Assembly: GCF_001455965.1 (NCBI RefSeq)
Contig: NZ_LKKO01000023.1
Coordinates: 22,040 to 86,039 of the forward strand
Source of the DNA: Methylobacterium sp. GXS13
GTDB taxonomy: Bacteria; Pseudomonadota; Alphaproteobacteria; Rhizobiales; Beijerinckiaceae
Direction of reading: 5' to 3'
DNA: 64,000 nt
Positions within the stretch are counted from its first letter, which is position 1; the number at the start of each line of letters is the position of its first letter. Both the position numbers and the translations under genes were made by a program. This document shows, piece by piece, positions 27,163-36,955 of this stretch. The notes under the pieces are model-generated. The model made no database searches and was not told where the DNA came from. It worked only from the letters and a program-made list of their open reading frames with translations.

Positions 27163-28563
27163 ATGAGCCATGCACACCATGCCCGAGATGGTATCCTCGT
27201 GGTCATCCGTCGGTCATTGCGGGAGTTCATTGGCCTTCCGCTGCTGGTCGTGGCCGCGTTCCTTAGCCTCTTCGCGCTGACCTATCTCTTGGACGATCTT
27301 CTTTGGAACCAGCCTGGGGCGGAGCCGCTGCCCTGGCTGGCCCACGTCCTGGGCGAGACCTCTGCCATCGGGAGCCTGCTGAGCACGATCGCCTCCGGCA
27401 TGATCACCGTGACGTCGATCACCTTCTCGCTCTTGCTGATCGCCGTTCAGCAAACTGCCTCCACGCTGTCCACACATGTCTACGACCAGTTTATCCAGCG
27501 CCGCTTGAATAAGCTCAGCTTCGGCTTCTTCGTCGGGCTCAGCATCTTCGTCCTGCTGATGCTGGGCAGTGCGACGCCCGGACACAAGCCGGTAATCGGG
27601 GCTTTGCTTTCGCTCGTGATGACCCGGGCTGCTCTGTGCTTGGTGGTCATTCTGATCTACAGCACCATTGATCAGATGCGACCGTATTCGGTGATCACCA
27701 CGATCCATGATCATACGATTAAAGCGCGCGCGGAGGAGCGGCGCCTGATTGAGCGTCCGCGTCGGGCACCGCGAGATGACCTGTCGTGGTCGCGGACCGT
27801 CCGAACGGACACCTATGGCGTGGTCTGCGACATCGACGTCTCAGCCCTGGAGCGATCTGCGTTGGATCATGACGCCGAGATCGAGTTCATCGCACGCATC
27901 GGGACCAACCTGGCCTTCCACGATCCCTTTTACCGTCTGCACGCCGCCCGTCCTTTGACGGTCGACGCTCAAGCTGCCCTCGATGCCGCAATCGACAAAG
28001 CCGTCACGATCGAGCCGCGACGGACGACCGATAAGGATGCGGGTTTCGGGATCGAGCAGCTTTACTCGATCGCCTGGACCACAGCATCGACATCGAAGCA
28101 GAACCCGCAGCCCGCGATCCTCGTCTGTCACTGTTTACGCGATATCATCGCACGCTGGAGCCACGCGGATCCGATCTCCGAGCGTCCCGCGTCACGCATC
28201 ATCTACGTCGACAGAGCAGTGGAGGACGCTGTTCGCGCGATTGCCTCGATCGGTGTCGTCACGTCGGAGAGCATACAGAACACCGTCGTCGCGGAGGTCT
28301 GGCGGACCCTCGCGACACTCATCGATGATGTGCCTGCCGAACGATTGCCGGCTCTGAAAGACACGGTCCGTCGGCTGCTGCCATCCCTAGGGGATCATGT
28401 GCTCACGTCCGACTTGGAGGAGGAACTGATCCGATGTCAGCTTGCCCTCAAGGCCAGAGGTGAACCGCATACGGCCGCCGAGATCGGCGAGGCGACGGGC
28501 AAGCTGGCAGAGAGCATCGGCGCGCTGAATTCACGCGGGACGCGCGTGCCCGCGGGCGCCTGA
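27163..28563 (+). CDS. DUF2254 domain-containing membrane protein
   Basis: The 466-residue product has four predicted membrane helices in the first 170 residues (LREFIGLPLLVVAAFLSLFA; a segment around TIASGMITVTSITFSLLLIA; KLSFGFFVGLSIFVLLMLGS; VIGALLSLVMTRAALCLVVI). A large cytoplasmic domain rich in Arg/Asp follows. SGMITVTSITFSLLLIAVQQ is diagnostic of DUF2254, a family of unknown function. The gene is followed after 20 bases by the broken DUF808 copy. Confidence 0.85.
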   Translation: MSHAHHARDGILVVIRRSLREFIGLPLLVVAAFLSLFALTYLLDDLLWNQPGAEPLPWLAHVLGETSAIGSLLSTIASGMITVTSITFSLLLIAVQQTASTLSTHVYDQFIQRRLNKLSFGFFVGLSIFVLLMLGSATPGHKPVIGALLSLVMTRAALCLVVILIYSTIDQMRPYSVITTIHDHTIKARAEERRLIERPRRAPRDDLSWSRTVRTDTYGVVCDIDVSALERSALDHDAEIEFIARIGTNLAFHDPFYRLHAARPLTVDAQAALDAAIDKAVTIEPRRTTDKDAGFGIEQLYSIAWTTASTSKQNPQPAILVCHCLRDIIARWSHADPISERPASRIIYVDRAVEDAVRAIASIGVVTSESIQNTVVAEVWRTLATLIDDVPAERLPALKDTVRRLLPSLGDHVLTSDLEEELIRCQLALKARGEPHTAAEIGEATGKLAESIGALNSRGTRVPAGA

Positions 28564-28582
28564 CAGAGGGATTGGCACGGCC

Positions 28583-28972
28583 GTGCGTTCGCTCCGTTTG
28601 CCCATGAGGGAACTGCAGGATCTTGCGGCCAGCGGGCGAGCCTTCCTTCGCGGTCTCGGTCGCGGCGTGGCCCACGGCATGCCGATCCTGCTCAGGCTTC
28701 CGGCCATCCTCGGGACGGCTTCGATGATCTGGGTCGGCGGCGGCATCCTGATGCACGGGCTGGTGACCTACGGGTTGTCGGCCCCGGCCCACGCCGCGCA
28801 CGAAGCCGCATTCAGCGCGGCCTCGTATGTTCCGTTTGCCAAGGGCTCGGTTGCGTGGCCGGTCACCGCGATGGCGCCGGCGCGATCGGATTGACAGTCG
28901 GCGCTCTGTTGATCCTGCCGATGCGCTTCGTCCTGGCCCCGGCGTGCCAATACCTGTCCGGCTTGTGGAGGC
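28583..28972 (+). pseudogene. DUF808 gene remnant: 5' half missing, frameshifted
   Basis: From about 28640 this stretch is closely similar, at both DNA and protein level, to the last third of the intact DUF808 gene at 35340-36332 (shared MIWVGGGILMHGL, TYGLSAPAHA and SAASYVPFA blocks). Everything upstream of the LGRG motif is missing. A one-base deletion near 28877 ends the frame at a TGA, and the C-terminal helix (GALLILPMRFVLAPACQYLS) continues in another frame. It is a decayed paralogue, not a working gene. Confidence 0.85.
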
Positions 28973-29169
28973 AGGACGCTCGAACACGGGTCGCGGTCGA
29001 ATTACCCAGCGGTCGACGATCGGCCCGACTTCAAGAAATGCGGTACGGCGCTCGACAAAAGACTTCCCAATGTCGGCTTTAAATCTTTCTGTCTGGCGTT
29101 CTCGATAATCAACATAGATGTAGTTTTTACTATCTTTTTTTAAAGTCGCCGGACTATGTGGGAGAAGGG

Positions 29170-29862
29170 CCAAATATAAAATTGCTAGTTCTGTTGACTG
29201 AATTGGTAATTTTGATTGGGCTGGATGTCACGCGGCTGCATGGTAGCGGCCCTGGGTCGCCGGAGGGGCAAATCTGGGCAACTGACATGCCCAAGCGGGA
29301 GGTTACCCAGCGACGAATGTGGTCGGACGCAAGTGCACGTGTTCTGCCACTGACCGATTCCGATCTGCGCCTCCTTGACCGAGTATAAGATCTCCTGGCG
29401 TAGGCACTCGTCGCGCAGTTTGCCGCTGAAACGCTCGCAATACCTGAACCTTTTACGGCGATCCGGGAGCGATGGACTGGACTTGCAAGCCTACGTCGGC
29501 TGCCCATTTGGGCGACGACGTTGAGCTCATCTCGCTGCGAGGTCCTTCAGTTCCGGACCATTGTCGCGGCGGATATTTTACGGGTTGCCGTGGAGGCACA
29601 TCGCCTCCGCCTGGGCCTCGATCACGCCGAGGCTGTTGATGCGCCGCGTGACCTTTAGTGCCAGGTACGCCCGGCTGTGCGCATCGATCAGCATGCGCGG
29701 GCGCCGGCCGTCGTGGGTCTGGGCCTGCACGAAGTCGAAGCTCCAGACGTGGTTGCGGGGGAGCGGCCGCAGGTGTTTGCCCGAGCCGTCGTTCAGCCAC
29801 ATGCGGCTGCGGGTGCAGCCTACGATTCCAGGTGCTGCACTTTGGAGCCGCAGCAAATGCGT
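29170..29862 (-). mobile_element. IS3-family transposase remnant
   Basis: Read leftwards, the frames spell an IS3 orfB: TRSRMWLNDGSGKHLRPLP and NHVWSFDFVQAQTHDGR (first catalytic Asp), then RRDNGPEL (second Asp), SIAPGSP, and RYCERFSGKLRDECLRQEIL (catalytic Glu). The end is typical WQN..VRPHSSLG. At least two frameshifts and a TGA after DLAAR break it. The 5' end is replaced by IS630 sequence. No intact inverted repeats were found. Confidence 0.8.
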
Positions 29863-30031
29863 TTGGGTGCGAACGTGATCTGTCCGCCCTGTCGGAAGCG
29901 CCCATGCAAACGGACCGCGCTGGCAGCCCCGACCCCGAAGCGTTTGGCCGCCTGACGCGACGTTGGATCCGCTTCAATCGTGGTGGCCACACGCTCGCGC
30001 AGATTGATCGACAGGGCTGAAGGCCTGGCAA
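29863..30031 (-). mobile_element. IS630-family transposase N-terminal fragment
   Basis: Leftward translation from about 30028 gives ARPSALSINLRERVATTIEA then SRQAAKRFGVGAASAVRLHG RFRQGGQI (residues shown in two parts), the N-terminal HTH of IS630 transposases common in Methylobacterium. It stops abruptly at the IS3 fragment, so one element was inserted into or recombined with the other. Confidence 0.7.
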
Positions 30032-30163
30032 TCTACTATTATGAGCTCATCCATTGGCTCTTAAGCGAGCCAGATCACCCACCCCAACAGCATCGATCTG
30101 CCAGCGCACAGCTCTAGTATTTTTCCTCCTGATCGCCATCGAATACATGGTCGGAGCCAAATT

Positions 30164-30469
30164 TTATTGCAGTCCGAGTTGCGACTTGCTCGTGAGCCGA
30201 TCGTTGCGGAAGGACAGAGCGAGATTCGCGCCGGTGCGGCCAGTGCCGCGCCAGAAATACGTTGCCCGCCGAACCTTGCCGATGGTCATATGGGTCATCC
30301 GACGGCCCGGGCAGCCGAGGATTTTCTCGGCGTGACGGTAGCTCATCCCGTGCTTCAATGCCGCATAGGCCTCGTGGGTGACGCGGCACTCCGACTGGCG
30401 TGCGCTGACGGACGGTCCGCCAAGGGCGAGGAGAGCGGCGGCGGCGAGGGCAAGACGAAGCTTCGACAT
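30164..30469 (-). CDS. small secreted protein, DUF3862/SmpA-like fold
   Basis: The 101-residue product has a signal peptide (residues 1-23, ending GPSVSARQ). The mature domain has ALKHGMSYRHAEKILGCPGR, then TYFWRGTGRTGANLALSF and ending LTSKSQLGL. That pattern, in which Tyr-x-x-(V/A)-x-x-I-(L/I)-G-C-x-G precedes a YxWxGxG strand, is the BLIP/SmpA-like DUF3862 domain found in periplasmic proteins. The function in these bacteria is unknown. It is the first intact gene after the IS remnants. Confidence 0.65.
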   Translation of the reverse strand: MSKLRLALAAAALLALGGPSVSARQSECRVTHEAYAALKHGMSYRHAEKILGCPGRRMTHMTIGKVRRATYFWRGTGRTGANLALSFRNDRLTSKSQLGLQ

Positions 30470-30542
30470 GGAGGACCGGTCCGGTGACGACAGGATCTAT
30501 AAACGTCGCGGAGACGGCGACGAATCGCGCGACGAAACATTC

Positions 30543-31751
30543 TCAGCCAGGTTCGCCCGACGCCGGCGCATCCGCACCCGCCTTGCCATCAACCTTGACG
30601 TCCCCCGCCGGCTGGGTGACGACCTTCAGGTTCTGCCGCATCTCCTGGAGATGATCCACGACCACTTGGTCGCCGTCCGAGAGCCCGTCCAGAATCGCGG
30701 TGTTCTCGCCGTAGGTGTCCCCCGTTGTGACGGGCTTCTGCTGAACCTTGCCGCTCGCATCGACCGCGTAGACGATCTGTTGGGCGAGCTGCGAGTCGAG
30801 GGCGGCGGTCGGCACCAGGAGTCTCTCCTTCGTGCCCGTCCGGATGCTGGCGCGGACGAACTGGCCGGGCAGGAAGCGCTCGTCGTCGTTCTGCATCAGG
30901 GCCCGGACGAGGCGTCGGGCCGTCCGGGGATCGAACCGGTTGTCGAGCTGGTAGATCTTGGCCTCCCGCACCGGCTTTCCGTCTTCGCCGAGCACAGAGA
31001 CGGTGACGCCTCCATCCCGCATCGCCGCCCGGACCGCTTCCGAATCCTCGGACGACAGGGCCATCTGGATGTCGATGGGATCGAGCTGGACGACGGAGAC
31101 CAATTGGGTCTGGTTCTCGATGACGAGATCGCCGGGATTGATGGTCGACAAGCTGGCGCGTCCGTCGAACGGAGCGTTCACAACCGCGTAGTCGAGATTG
31201 AGGTTCTGCCGGGCGATGGCGGCCTCCGCCCCCTGCACCTGCGCGACCGCCGAGGTCCGGTTCGCCTGGAGTTGCTGGAACCGCTGCTCGGTGGCGTAGC
31301 CCTTGTCGGCCAGCGACTCGGTGCGGTCCACCTCGGCCTGGGCGAAGGTGAGCTGGGCCTCAGCCTGGGCCTGCTGCGATTTGGCGGTCTGCAGGGCCAC
31401 CTCGAAGGGCCGCGGATCGATGCGGAAGAGGATCTGCCCTTTCTTGACGTGGCCGCCAGGCTCAAACGGGCGCTCCGTGACGTTACCGGTCACCCGCGCC
31501 TGCAGAGTGGCATCCTGCTGGGAGATGATCGTTCCCGTGTAGGTAAAGGCGATCGGGACCTTCACCTTGCGGACGGTGACGACCCGGACCTGCAGCGGCG
31601 GCTCGGCCGGCTCCTTAGCCGCCGTCTCGCCCAGGAACGGCAGCGCAGCAACGATGTGCTCCGGCGAGGGCCGCCCGGCCGCGTACCAGCCCCCCGCACC
31701 GGCCAGGATGACCAGCCCCACCCCGACACCCACCTTGACTGCTGTCCGCAC
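30543..31751 (-). CDS. RND efflux periplasmic adaptor subunit
   Basis: The 402-residue product has an N-terminal anchor helix (about residues 5-25) and a lipoyl half-motif (DATLQARVTGNVTERPFEPG). A helical hairpin (about 115-180) is followed by a second lipoyl half (YAVVNAPFDGRASLSTINPG) and a barrel and membrane-proximal domains, with FLPGQFVRASIRTG. It resembles MdtA/AcrA-type adaptors. Its gene is divergent from the permease gene at 31888; the 136 bases between must hold both promoters. The C-terminal tail (DVKVDGKAGADAPASGEPG) is low complexity. Confidence 0.92.
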   Translation of the reverse strand: MRTAVKVGVGVGLVILAGAGGWYAAGRPSPEHIVAALPFLGETAAKEPAEPPLQVRVVTVRKVKVPIAFTYTGTIISQQDATLQARVTGNVTERPFEPGGHVKKGQILFRIDPRPFEVALQTAKSQQAQAEAQLTFAQAEVDRTESLADKGYATEQRFQQLQANRTSAVAQVQGAEAAIARQNLNLDYAVVNAPFDGRASLSTINPGDLVIENQTQLVSVVQLDPIDIQMALSSEDSEAVRAAMRDGGVTVSVLGEDGKPVREAKIYQLDNRFDPRTARRLVRALMQNDDERFLPGQFVRASIRTGTKERLLVPTAALDSQLAQQIVYAVDASGKVQQKPVTTGDTYGENTAILDGLSDGDQVVVDHLQEMRQNLKVVTQPAGDVKVDGKAGADAPASGEPG

Positions 31752-31887
31752 CGCTGACGCTCCCGAGACCGACGGCGCCGGCCCATGAGATCGCGACAGT
31801 CCGGCGGCAGAGGAACACGCTTACGGGCCAGACGTTGCAACGCCGCCGCCACGATGCTGGCTCACGACCGGAAGCCCCGACCTTCGC

Positions 31888-34800
31888 ATGTTCGCCCGCT
31901 TCGTCGATCGGCCGGTTCTGGCCGGCGTCATCTCCGTGCTGATCACGCTGATCGGCGCCGTCGCCGGCCTGACCTTGCCGATCGCCCAGTTCCCCGAGAT
32001 CGCCCCGCCGATCATCAACATCCAGGCGACCTATCCGGGGGCCAGCGCGCAGCAGGCCTACGAGGCCATCGCGATCCCGCTGGAGCAGGAGATCAACGGG
32101 GCGCAGAACCTGCTCTACATCAATTCGACCAGCAACACCGACGGCAGCGTCAGCATGGACGCGACCTTCGAGGTCGGCTCCGACCTCGACGCCGCGGCCG
32201 CGGAGGTCCTGACCCGCGCCAACCGGGCGGAGGCCAAGCTTCCGCCTTCGGTCAACGCGCAGGGCCTCGAGATCACGAAGAGCTCGCGCCAGCGGCTCGG
32301 CAATATCGTCCTCTACGCGGAGGATGGGGCGCCCTACGACGAACTGTTCCTGGCCAACTGGGCCGAGACGCAGGTGATCAAGCCGCTGCGCCGCGTTCAA
32401 GGCATGGGCCGCATCGTCAACTTCTCGAACAAGCGCTACGCGATGCGGATCTGGCTGGATCCGCTGAAGATGGAAGCGCTCGGCATCAGCCCTGGCGCCG
32501 TCACGACCGCCATCTCCCAGCAGAACGCGCAGATCACCACGGGCACCCTCGGCAAGCCGCCGGTCGATCAGGCGACCGCCTTCGAGTTGCAGCTTGTGAC
32601 CCAGGGTCGTCTGCGCCAGCCAGAGGAGTTCGGCAACATCCTCCTGCGTGCGAATCCGGATGGCTCTGTGGTCCGCATCCACGATGTCGCGCGGGTCGAG
32701 CTGGGCTCGGAGCAATACGGCGTCCGTTCGAGCTTCGACGGGGCCCCCTCGGCCACGCTCGGGCTCTACCAGAACCCGGATGCCAACGCCGTGCAGGTGA
32801 TGGACGGCGCCCGCGCCACCATGGCGGACCTCGCCAAGCGCTTCCCGCCGGGCTTGAAATACAAGATCGCCCTCGACCGCACCGAATTCGTCAAGGAGGC
32901 GATCTTCGAGGTCGTGCGCACCTTGTTCGAGGCGCTCGTCCTCGTCGTGATCGTCACCTACCTCTTCCTACAGAATTGGCGTGCGACCCTCATTCCCGCC
33001 ATCGCGGTGCCGGTGGCGCTGGTCGGCACCTTCGGGCCGATGGCCCTGCTCGGCTTCTCGTTCAACACCTTGAGCCTCCTCGGTATGGTGCTGGCCGTGG
33101 GCCTCGTGGTCGACGACGCGATCATCGTCGTCGAGAACACCGAGCGCCTGATGGACGAAGGGATGGCGCCGCGCGAGGCCTCGCGCGAGGCCGTGACCGA
33201 GGTCGCCGGGCCCGTCATCGCCACCACCCTGGTCCTGGCCGCGCTGTTCGTCCCGGTGGCCTTCATCCCCGGCCTCACCGGCAAGCTCTACAACCAGTTC
33301 GCCCTGACCATCGCCATCTCGGTGATGATCTCGGCGGTGGTCTCGCTGACATTGACCCCCGCCCTGTGCGCGCTGATCCTCAAGCACCGCGAACCGGACG
33401 CGAAGGATGAGAGCCGCTGGCGGGCGCCCCTGCGCTGGTTCAACGCCGGGCTGGAGGGCGCGAGCCGCCGCCTCGTAGCCGCGATCGGCTGGCTGACGGG
33501 CCACGTCGCCCTCGTAGCGATCGTCTTCGTGCTCTTCGCCGCCGTTACCGTGTGGATGACCATGCAGCGCCCCTCCGGCTTCGTGCCGGACGAGGACCAA
33601 GGTTACTTCTTCGCCGACGTGGTTCTGCCCAAGGGCGCCGCGGTGGCACGCACCGACAAGATGGTCGACCGTGTCGGCGAGGCCTTGCGCGCGATTCCGA
33701 GCGTGGAGCACACGATCGGCGTGACCGGCCGCAGCATCCTGGCCGATGCGATCGCGCCGTTCTACGGCTTTCAGATCCCGACGCTGAAACCTTGGGGTGA
33801 GCGCGACCAGAGCGTGAACGACGTCATCGCTACGGTCCAGAGGCGCTTCAAGCACGACCCCGATGGCCAGATCCGGGTGGTGAATCCCTCGCCGCTGCCC
33901 GGGCTTGGTTCGCGCAGCGGCCTCACCCTGGAACTGCAGGACCGGAGCGGTGCCGGGGGCCTCAAACTCGCCGAAGCCGCCCAGCGCTTCATCGCCGAGA
34001 TGGAAAAACTGCCCTCGGTCGGGCGCGCGATCCCGACGACCAGCTACGGCGTGCCGCAGATGCGCCTGGAGATCGACCGGGCCAAGGCCGAGCAACTCGG
34101 CGTGCCGCTCCAGAACCTGTTCGACGCGCTGGGGACCTATGTGGGTTCGACCTTCGTGAACCTCTTCAACCGCTTCGGCTACGTCTACCAGGTCTACGTC
34201 CAGAGCGAGGCCTCGGGACGCCGGACGATCGAGGATGTCGAGGCGCTGACCGTGCTCAACAACAGGGGCGAGCCGGTCCGCGTCGGCTCACTGATCCAGA
34301 CGCATTTCGTCACCGGCCCGACCGCGGTCCTATCCTACAACACCTACCCGACCATCGAGATTGCCGTGGACACGGCGGCCAACGCCAGTTCCGGCACCGC
34401 CATCGCGGCGATCGAGGCCCTGGCCGATGCCAAGCTACCGTCCACCTACGCGGTGGAATGGACCGATGTCGCCTACCAGGAGAAGATCGCCGGCGGCTAC
34501 GCGCCGCTGATCTTCGGCCTCGGCACGCTGATGATCTTCCTGTTGCTGGCCGGGCAGTACGAGTCCCTGCGCCTGCCTTTCGTGATCCTGCTCGGGACGC
34601 CGATCGCGATCTTCGGCGCGGTGGGCTTCCTCGCCATCCGTGGCCTCGCCCTCGACATCTTCGGGCAAGTCGGCCTCCTGCTCCTGGTCGGGCTGGCAGC
34701 GAAGAACTCGATCCTGCTCGTCGCGTTCGCGGAGGACCTGCGCAAACAGGGCGAGGACGTGCTCCAGGCCGCACAGGATGCAGCGCGGCTGCGCATGCGC

Positions 34801-35037
34801 CCGATCCTGATGACGTCGTTCGCCTTCATCATGGGCTCGGTGCCGCTCGCCATCGCCAGCGGTGCGGGTGCCAATGCCCGGGTCTCGATGGGAACCGTGG
34901 TGATCGGCGGCCTGCTCGTGGCAACCTTCATTACGCTCTTCGTGACGCCGACCTTCTACGTCGCCTTCGAGCGGCTGCTGGGCAAGCCCGCCGCACCCCA
35001 GGAGCGGGATGGCCCCGCACCTCAGCCCGCCGAGTGA
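31888..35037 (+). CDS. RND efflux transporter permease, HAE1 family
   Basis: The 1049-residue permease has the AcrB layout. The first helix is FVDRPVLAGVISVLITLIGA; TM4 carries VVDDAIIVVENTERLMDEG with the two proton-relay Asp; GFVPDEDQGYFFADVVLP opens the second half; TM10 carries AAKNSILLVAFAEDL with the conserved Lys. It is clearly a different subgroup from the permease at 3713 (for example TYPGASAQQAYEAIAIPLEQ here). It pairs with the divergently transcribed adaptor. No outer-membrane channel is encoded nearby. Substrate unknown. Confidence 0.95.
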   Translation: MFARFVDRPVLAGVISVLITLIGAVAGLTLPIAQFPEIAPPIINIQATYPGASAQQAYEAIAIPLEQEINGAQNLLYINSTSNTDGSVSMDATFEVGSDLDAAAAEVLTRANRAEAKLPPSVNAQGLEITKSSRQRLGNIVLYAEDGAPYDELFLANWAETQVIKPLRRVQGMGRIVNFSNKRYAMRIWLDPLKMEALGISPGAVTTAISQQNAQITTGTLGKPPVDQATAFELQLVTQGRLRQPEEFGNILLRANPDGSVVRIHDVARVELGSEQYGVRSSFDGAPSATLGLYQNPDANAVQVMDGARATMADLAKRFPPGLKYKIALDRTEFVKEAIFEVVRTLFEALVLVVIVTYLFLQNWRATLIPAIAVPVALVGTFGPMALLGFSFNTLSLLGMVLAVGLVVDDAIIVVENTERLMDEGMAPREASREAVTEVAGPVIATTLVLAALFVPVAFIPGLTGKLYNQFALTIAISVMISAVVSLTLTPALCALILKHREPDAKDESRWRAPLRWFNAGLEGASRRLVAAIGWLTGHVALVAIVFVLFAAVTVWMTMQRPSGFVPDEDQGYFFADVVLPKGAAVARTDKMVDRVGEALRAIPSVEHTIGVTGRSILADAIAPFYGFQIPTLKPWGERDQSVNDVIATVQRRFKHDPDGQIRVVNPSPLPGLGSRSGLTLELQDRSGAGGLKLAEAAQRFIAEMEKLPSVGRAIPTTSYGVPQMRLEIDRAKAEQLGVPLQNLFDALGTYVGSTFVNLFNRFGYVYQVYVQSEASGRRTIEDVEALTVLNNRGEPVRVGSLIQTHFVTGPTAVLSYNTYPTIEIAVDTAANASSGTAIAAIEALADAKLPSTYAVEWTDVAYQEKIAGGYAPLIFGLGTLMIFLLLAGQYESLRLPFVILLGTPIAIFGAVGFLAIRGLALDIFGQVGLLLLVGLAAKNSILLVAFAEDLRKQGEDVLQAAQDAARLRMRPILMTSFAFIMGSVPLAIASGAGANARVSMGTVVIGGLLVATFITLFVTPTFYVAFERLLGKPAAPQERDGPAPQPAE

Positions 35038-35339
35038 ACCGCTCAATCGAACGATCGATCGCGATGGAGCGAATCAAGCTGGTTTTGAGCTAAGCGCATA
35101 CGCCCCATCCAGCCCCGTGGCTCTCGGAGGGTTACGGCTGAAGATCCGGCAGCAGCTTGAGAGCCGACGCCGAACAATGCCGGCATCCGGTCTGCGATGC
35201 GACAGATCCAGATCCGGGGTCGTTTCGCTTCAAGGCACGGGTTTTCGGCGATCCGGCCGCCTCGATCGTCGGGTGTGACGGATCAAATCCGGCCGCGGAT
35301 CGTCTGTCTGGCGGACTCATTGCTGACGAGGAAAGACCT
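35038..35339. other. 302-base intergenic region
   Basis: No gene is visible between the permease stop and the DUF808 start. Nothing else stands out apart from the GAGGAAAG ribosome site at its right end. Confidence 0.5.
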
Positions 35340-36332
35340 GTGAGCGTTGGATTGATCGCCCTCTTGGACGATGTCGCGTTCATGGTGAGGACGGCGGCGG
35401 CATCCCTGGACGACGTCGCGGGTCAAGCCGCTAAGGCCGGGACGAAGGCGGCCGGCGTCGTCATCGACGATGCCGCGGTCACGCCGCGCTACGTCGTCGG
35501 TTTTGCGGCGGAACGCGAACTGCCCATCGTCGGCAAGATCGCCCTGGGATCGCTCCGCAACAAGCTCCTGTTCCTGCTGCCGGGCGCCCTTGCGCTCAGC
35601 GCCTTCGCACCTTGGGCGATCACCCCGCTCCTGATGCTGGGCGGTGCGTATCTTTGCTACGAGGGCACCGAGAAGGTCTACGAGGCTCTCTTTCCCCATC
35701 GCGCGCACGGGCACGAGGCTGAAGTCCAGGGCGGCACGGGGACCGATCAGGCCCTGGAAGACCGGCGCGTGGCGAGTGCCATCAAGACCGACTTCATCCT
35801 GTCGGCCGAGATCATGGCCATCACCCTGGCCGCCTTGCCGGAGGGCAGCTTCTGGATGCGGGCGGCCGTCCTGGGCATTGTCGCCGTGGGCATCACCGCG
35901 GGCGTCTACGGCGTGGTCGCGCTGATCGTGAAGGCCGACGATGCGGGCCTCGCCCTTGCCCGCAGCACGGCTCGGCCGCCCTTCGGCAGCCTCATCCGGG
36001 GTCTCGGTCGTGGCGTGGTCCGCGGCATGCCGATCCTGCTCACGCTCCTGGCCATCGTCGGAACGGCGGCGATGATCTGGGTCGGCGGCGGGATCCTGAT
36101 GCACGGGCTGGAGACCTACGGCCTGTCGGCCCCAGCCCACGCCGTGCACGAGGCCGCATCCAGCGCGGCCTCATATGTTCCGTTTGCCGGCGGCGGCGTC
36201 GCGTGGATGGTCACCGCGATGGCGTCGGGTTTGATCGGATTGGCAGTCGGCGCCCTGTTGATCCCGCTGTCGCGCTTCGTCCTGGGCCCGGCGTGGCAAT
36301 ACCTGTCAAGCTTGTGGCGGAAGAGCAAATGA
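35340..36332 (+). CDS. DUF808 family inner-membrane protein (YedI-like)
   Basis: The start is a GTG with GAGGAAAG six bases upstream. The 330-residue product begins SVGLIALLDDVAFMVRTAAA and contains KAAGVVIDDAAVTPRYVVGF, the signature of DUF808, followed by about six membrane helices. The loop LCYEGTEKVYE near residue 105 is also typical. The family is widespread, membrane-located and of unknown function. A broken copy of its 3' third is found at 28583, and IS fragments follow both copies. Confidence 0.87.
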   Translation: MSVGLIALLDDVAFMVRTAAASLDDVAGQAAKAGTKAAGVVIDDAAVTPRYVVGFAAERELPIVGKIALGSLRNKLLFLLPGALALSAFAPWAITPLLMLGGAYLCYEGTEKVYEALFPHRAHGHEAEVQGGTGTDQALEDRRVASAIKTDFILSAEIMAITLAALPEGSFWMRAAVLGIVAVGITAGVYGVVALIVKADDAGLALARSTARPPFGSLIRGLGRGVVRGMPILLTLLAIVGTAAMIWVGGGILMHGLETYGLSAPAHAVHEAASSAASYVPFAGGGVAWMVTAMASGLIGLAVGALLIPLSRFVLGPAWQYLSSLWRKSK

Positions 36333-36448
36333 CGTCAGGTCGTGGAAGAAGTTTAAAGTGATCGATAAATGCCTCGATACTGATGTCTATCGTCACCTGA
36401 ACCATCTCATGCAGCCTGCGTTTTGTGCCTCCGATCCGACGAGCGCTG

Positions 36449-36531
36449 ATGCTGAGCGACGCGCAGCGGGTTGCTTTGGAGCCACCTGAGCCGCGTCGGC
36501 CAAAGGCGAAGACGCCGTCACCTGACCGGTT
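36449..36531 (+). mobile_element. IS5-family transposase N-terminal fragment
   Basis: MLSDAQRVALEPPEPRRPKA and the next few residues (KTPSPD) match the LSD-x-QW-x-x-LEPL..CRPKGKTPP start of IS5-type transposases of Methylobacterium. Only about 27 codons remain before IS3 debris begins. Confidence 0.6.
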
Positions 36532-36544
36532 TTATGAACCGAGC

Positions 36545-36955
36545 CGAGGGAGAACCTCCTGCATGGCCGTCGCCATAAGTAACCGGAAGGCCAAATCTGG
36601 GAAGCTGACAAACGCGGGTGGTCGGTAGCCGAGCGCCGCATGTGGCCGGACGCGGTTGTAAGTGTTCTGCCAGAGAGCGATTTTGGCCTGTGCTTCCTTG
36701 AGCAAGTAGAAGGTCTCCTGTCTCAAGCACACGACGCGCAGCTTGCCATTGAAGATCTCACAGTACCCGCCCTCCCACGGTGAGCCTGGCGCGATATGCG
36801 GAATTTGCAAGCCAGCTTTGGCAAGCCACTTGCGCAGTGCTTTGGAGATTATTTCAGGGCCATTGTCGCAGCGGATGTGCTCCAGGATGCTGTCGGTCGT
36901 CAGATGATTCGAGACGAGCTGGGACGCTCAGGAACGGATGCTTTGATCCATCTGG
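36545..36955 (-). mobile_element. IS3-family transposase, 3' half (remnant)
   Basis: Leftward translation gives NHLTTDSILEHIRCDNGPEI, KALRKWLAKAGLQIPHIAPG, SPWEGGYCEIFNGKLRVVCL and VRPHAALGYRPPAFVS, the second catalytic Asp and Glu of the DDE core. The first Asp block (VWSFDF) is absent. It belongs to the same subgroup as the fragment at 29170. It is joined upstream to a different IS3 element and cannot be active. Confidence 0.8.
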
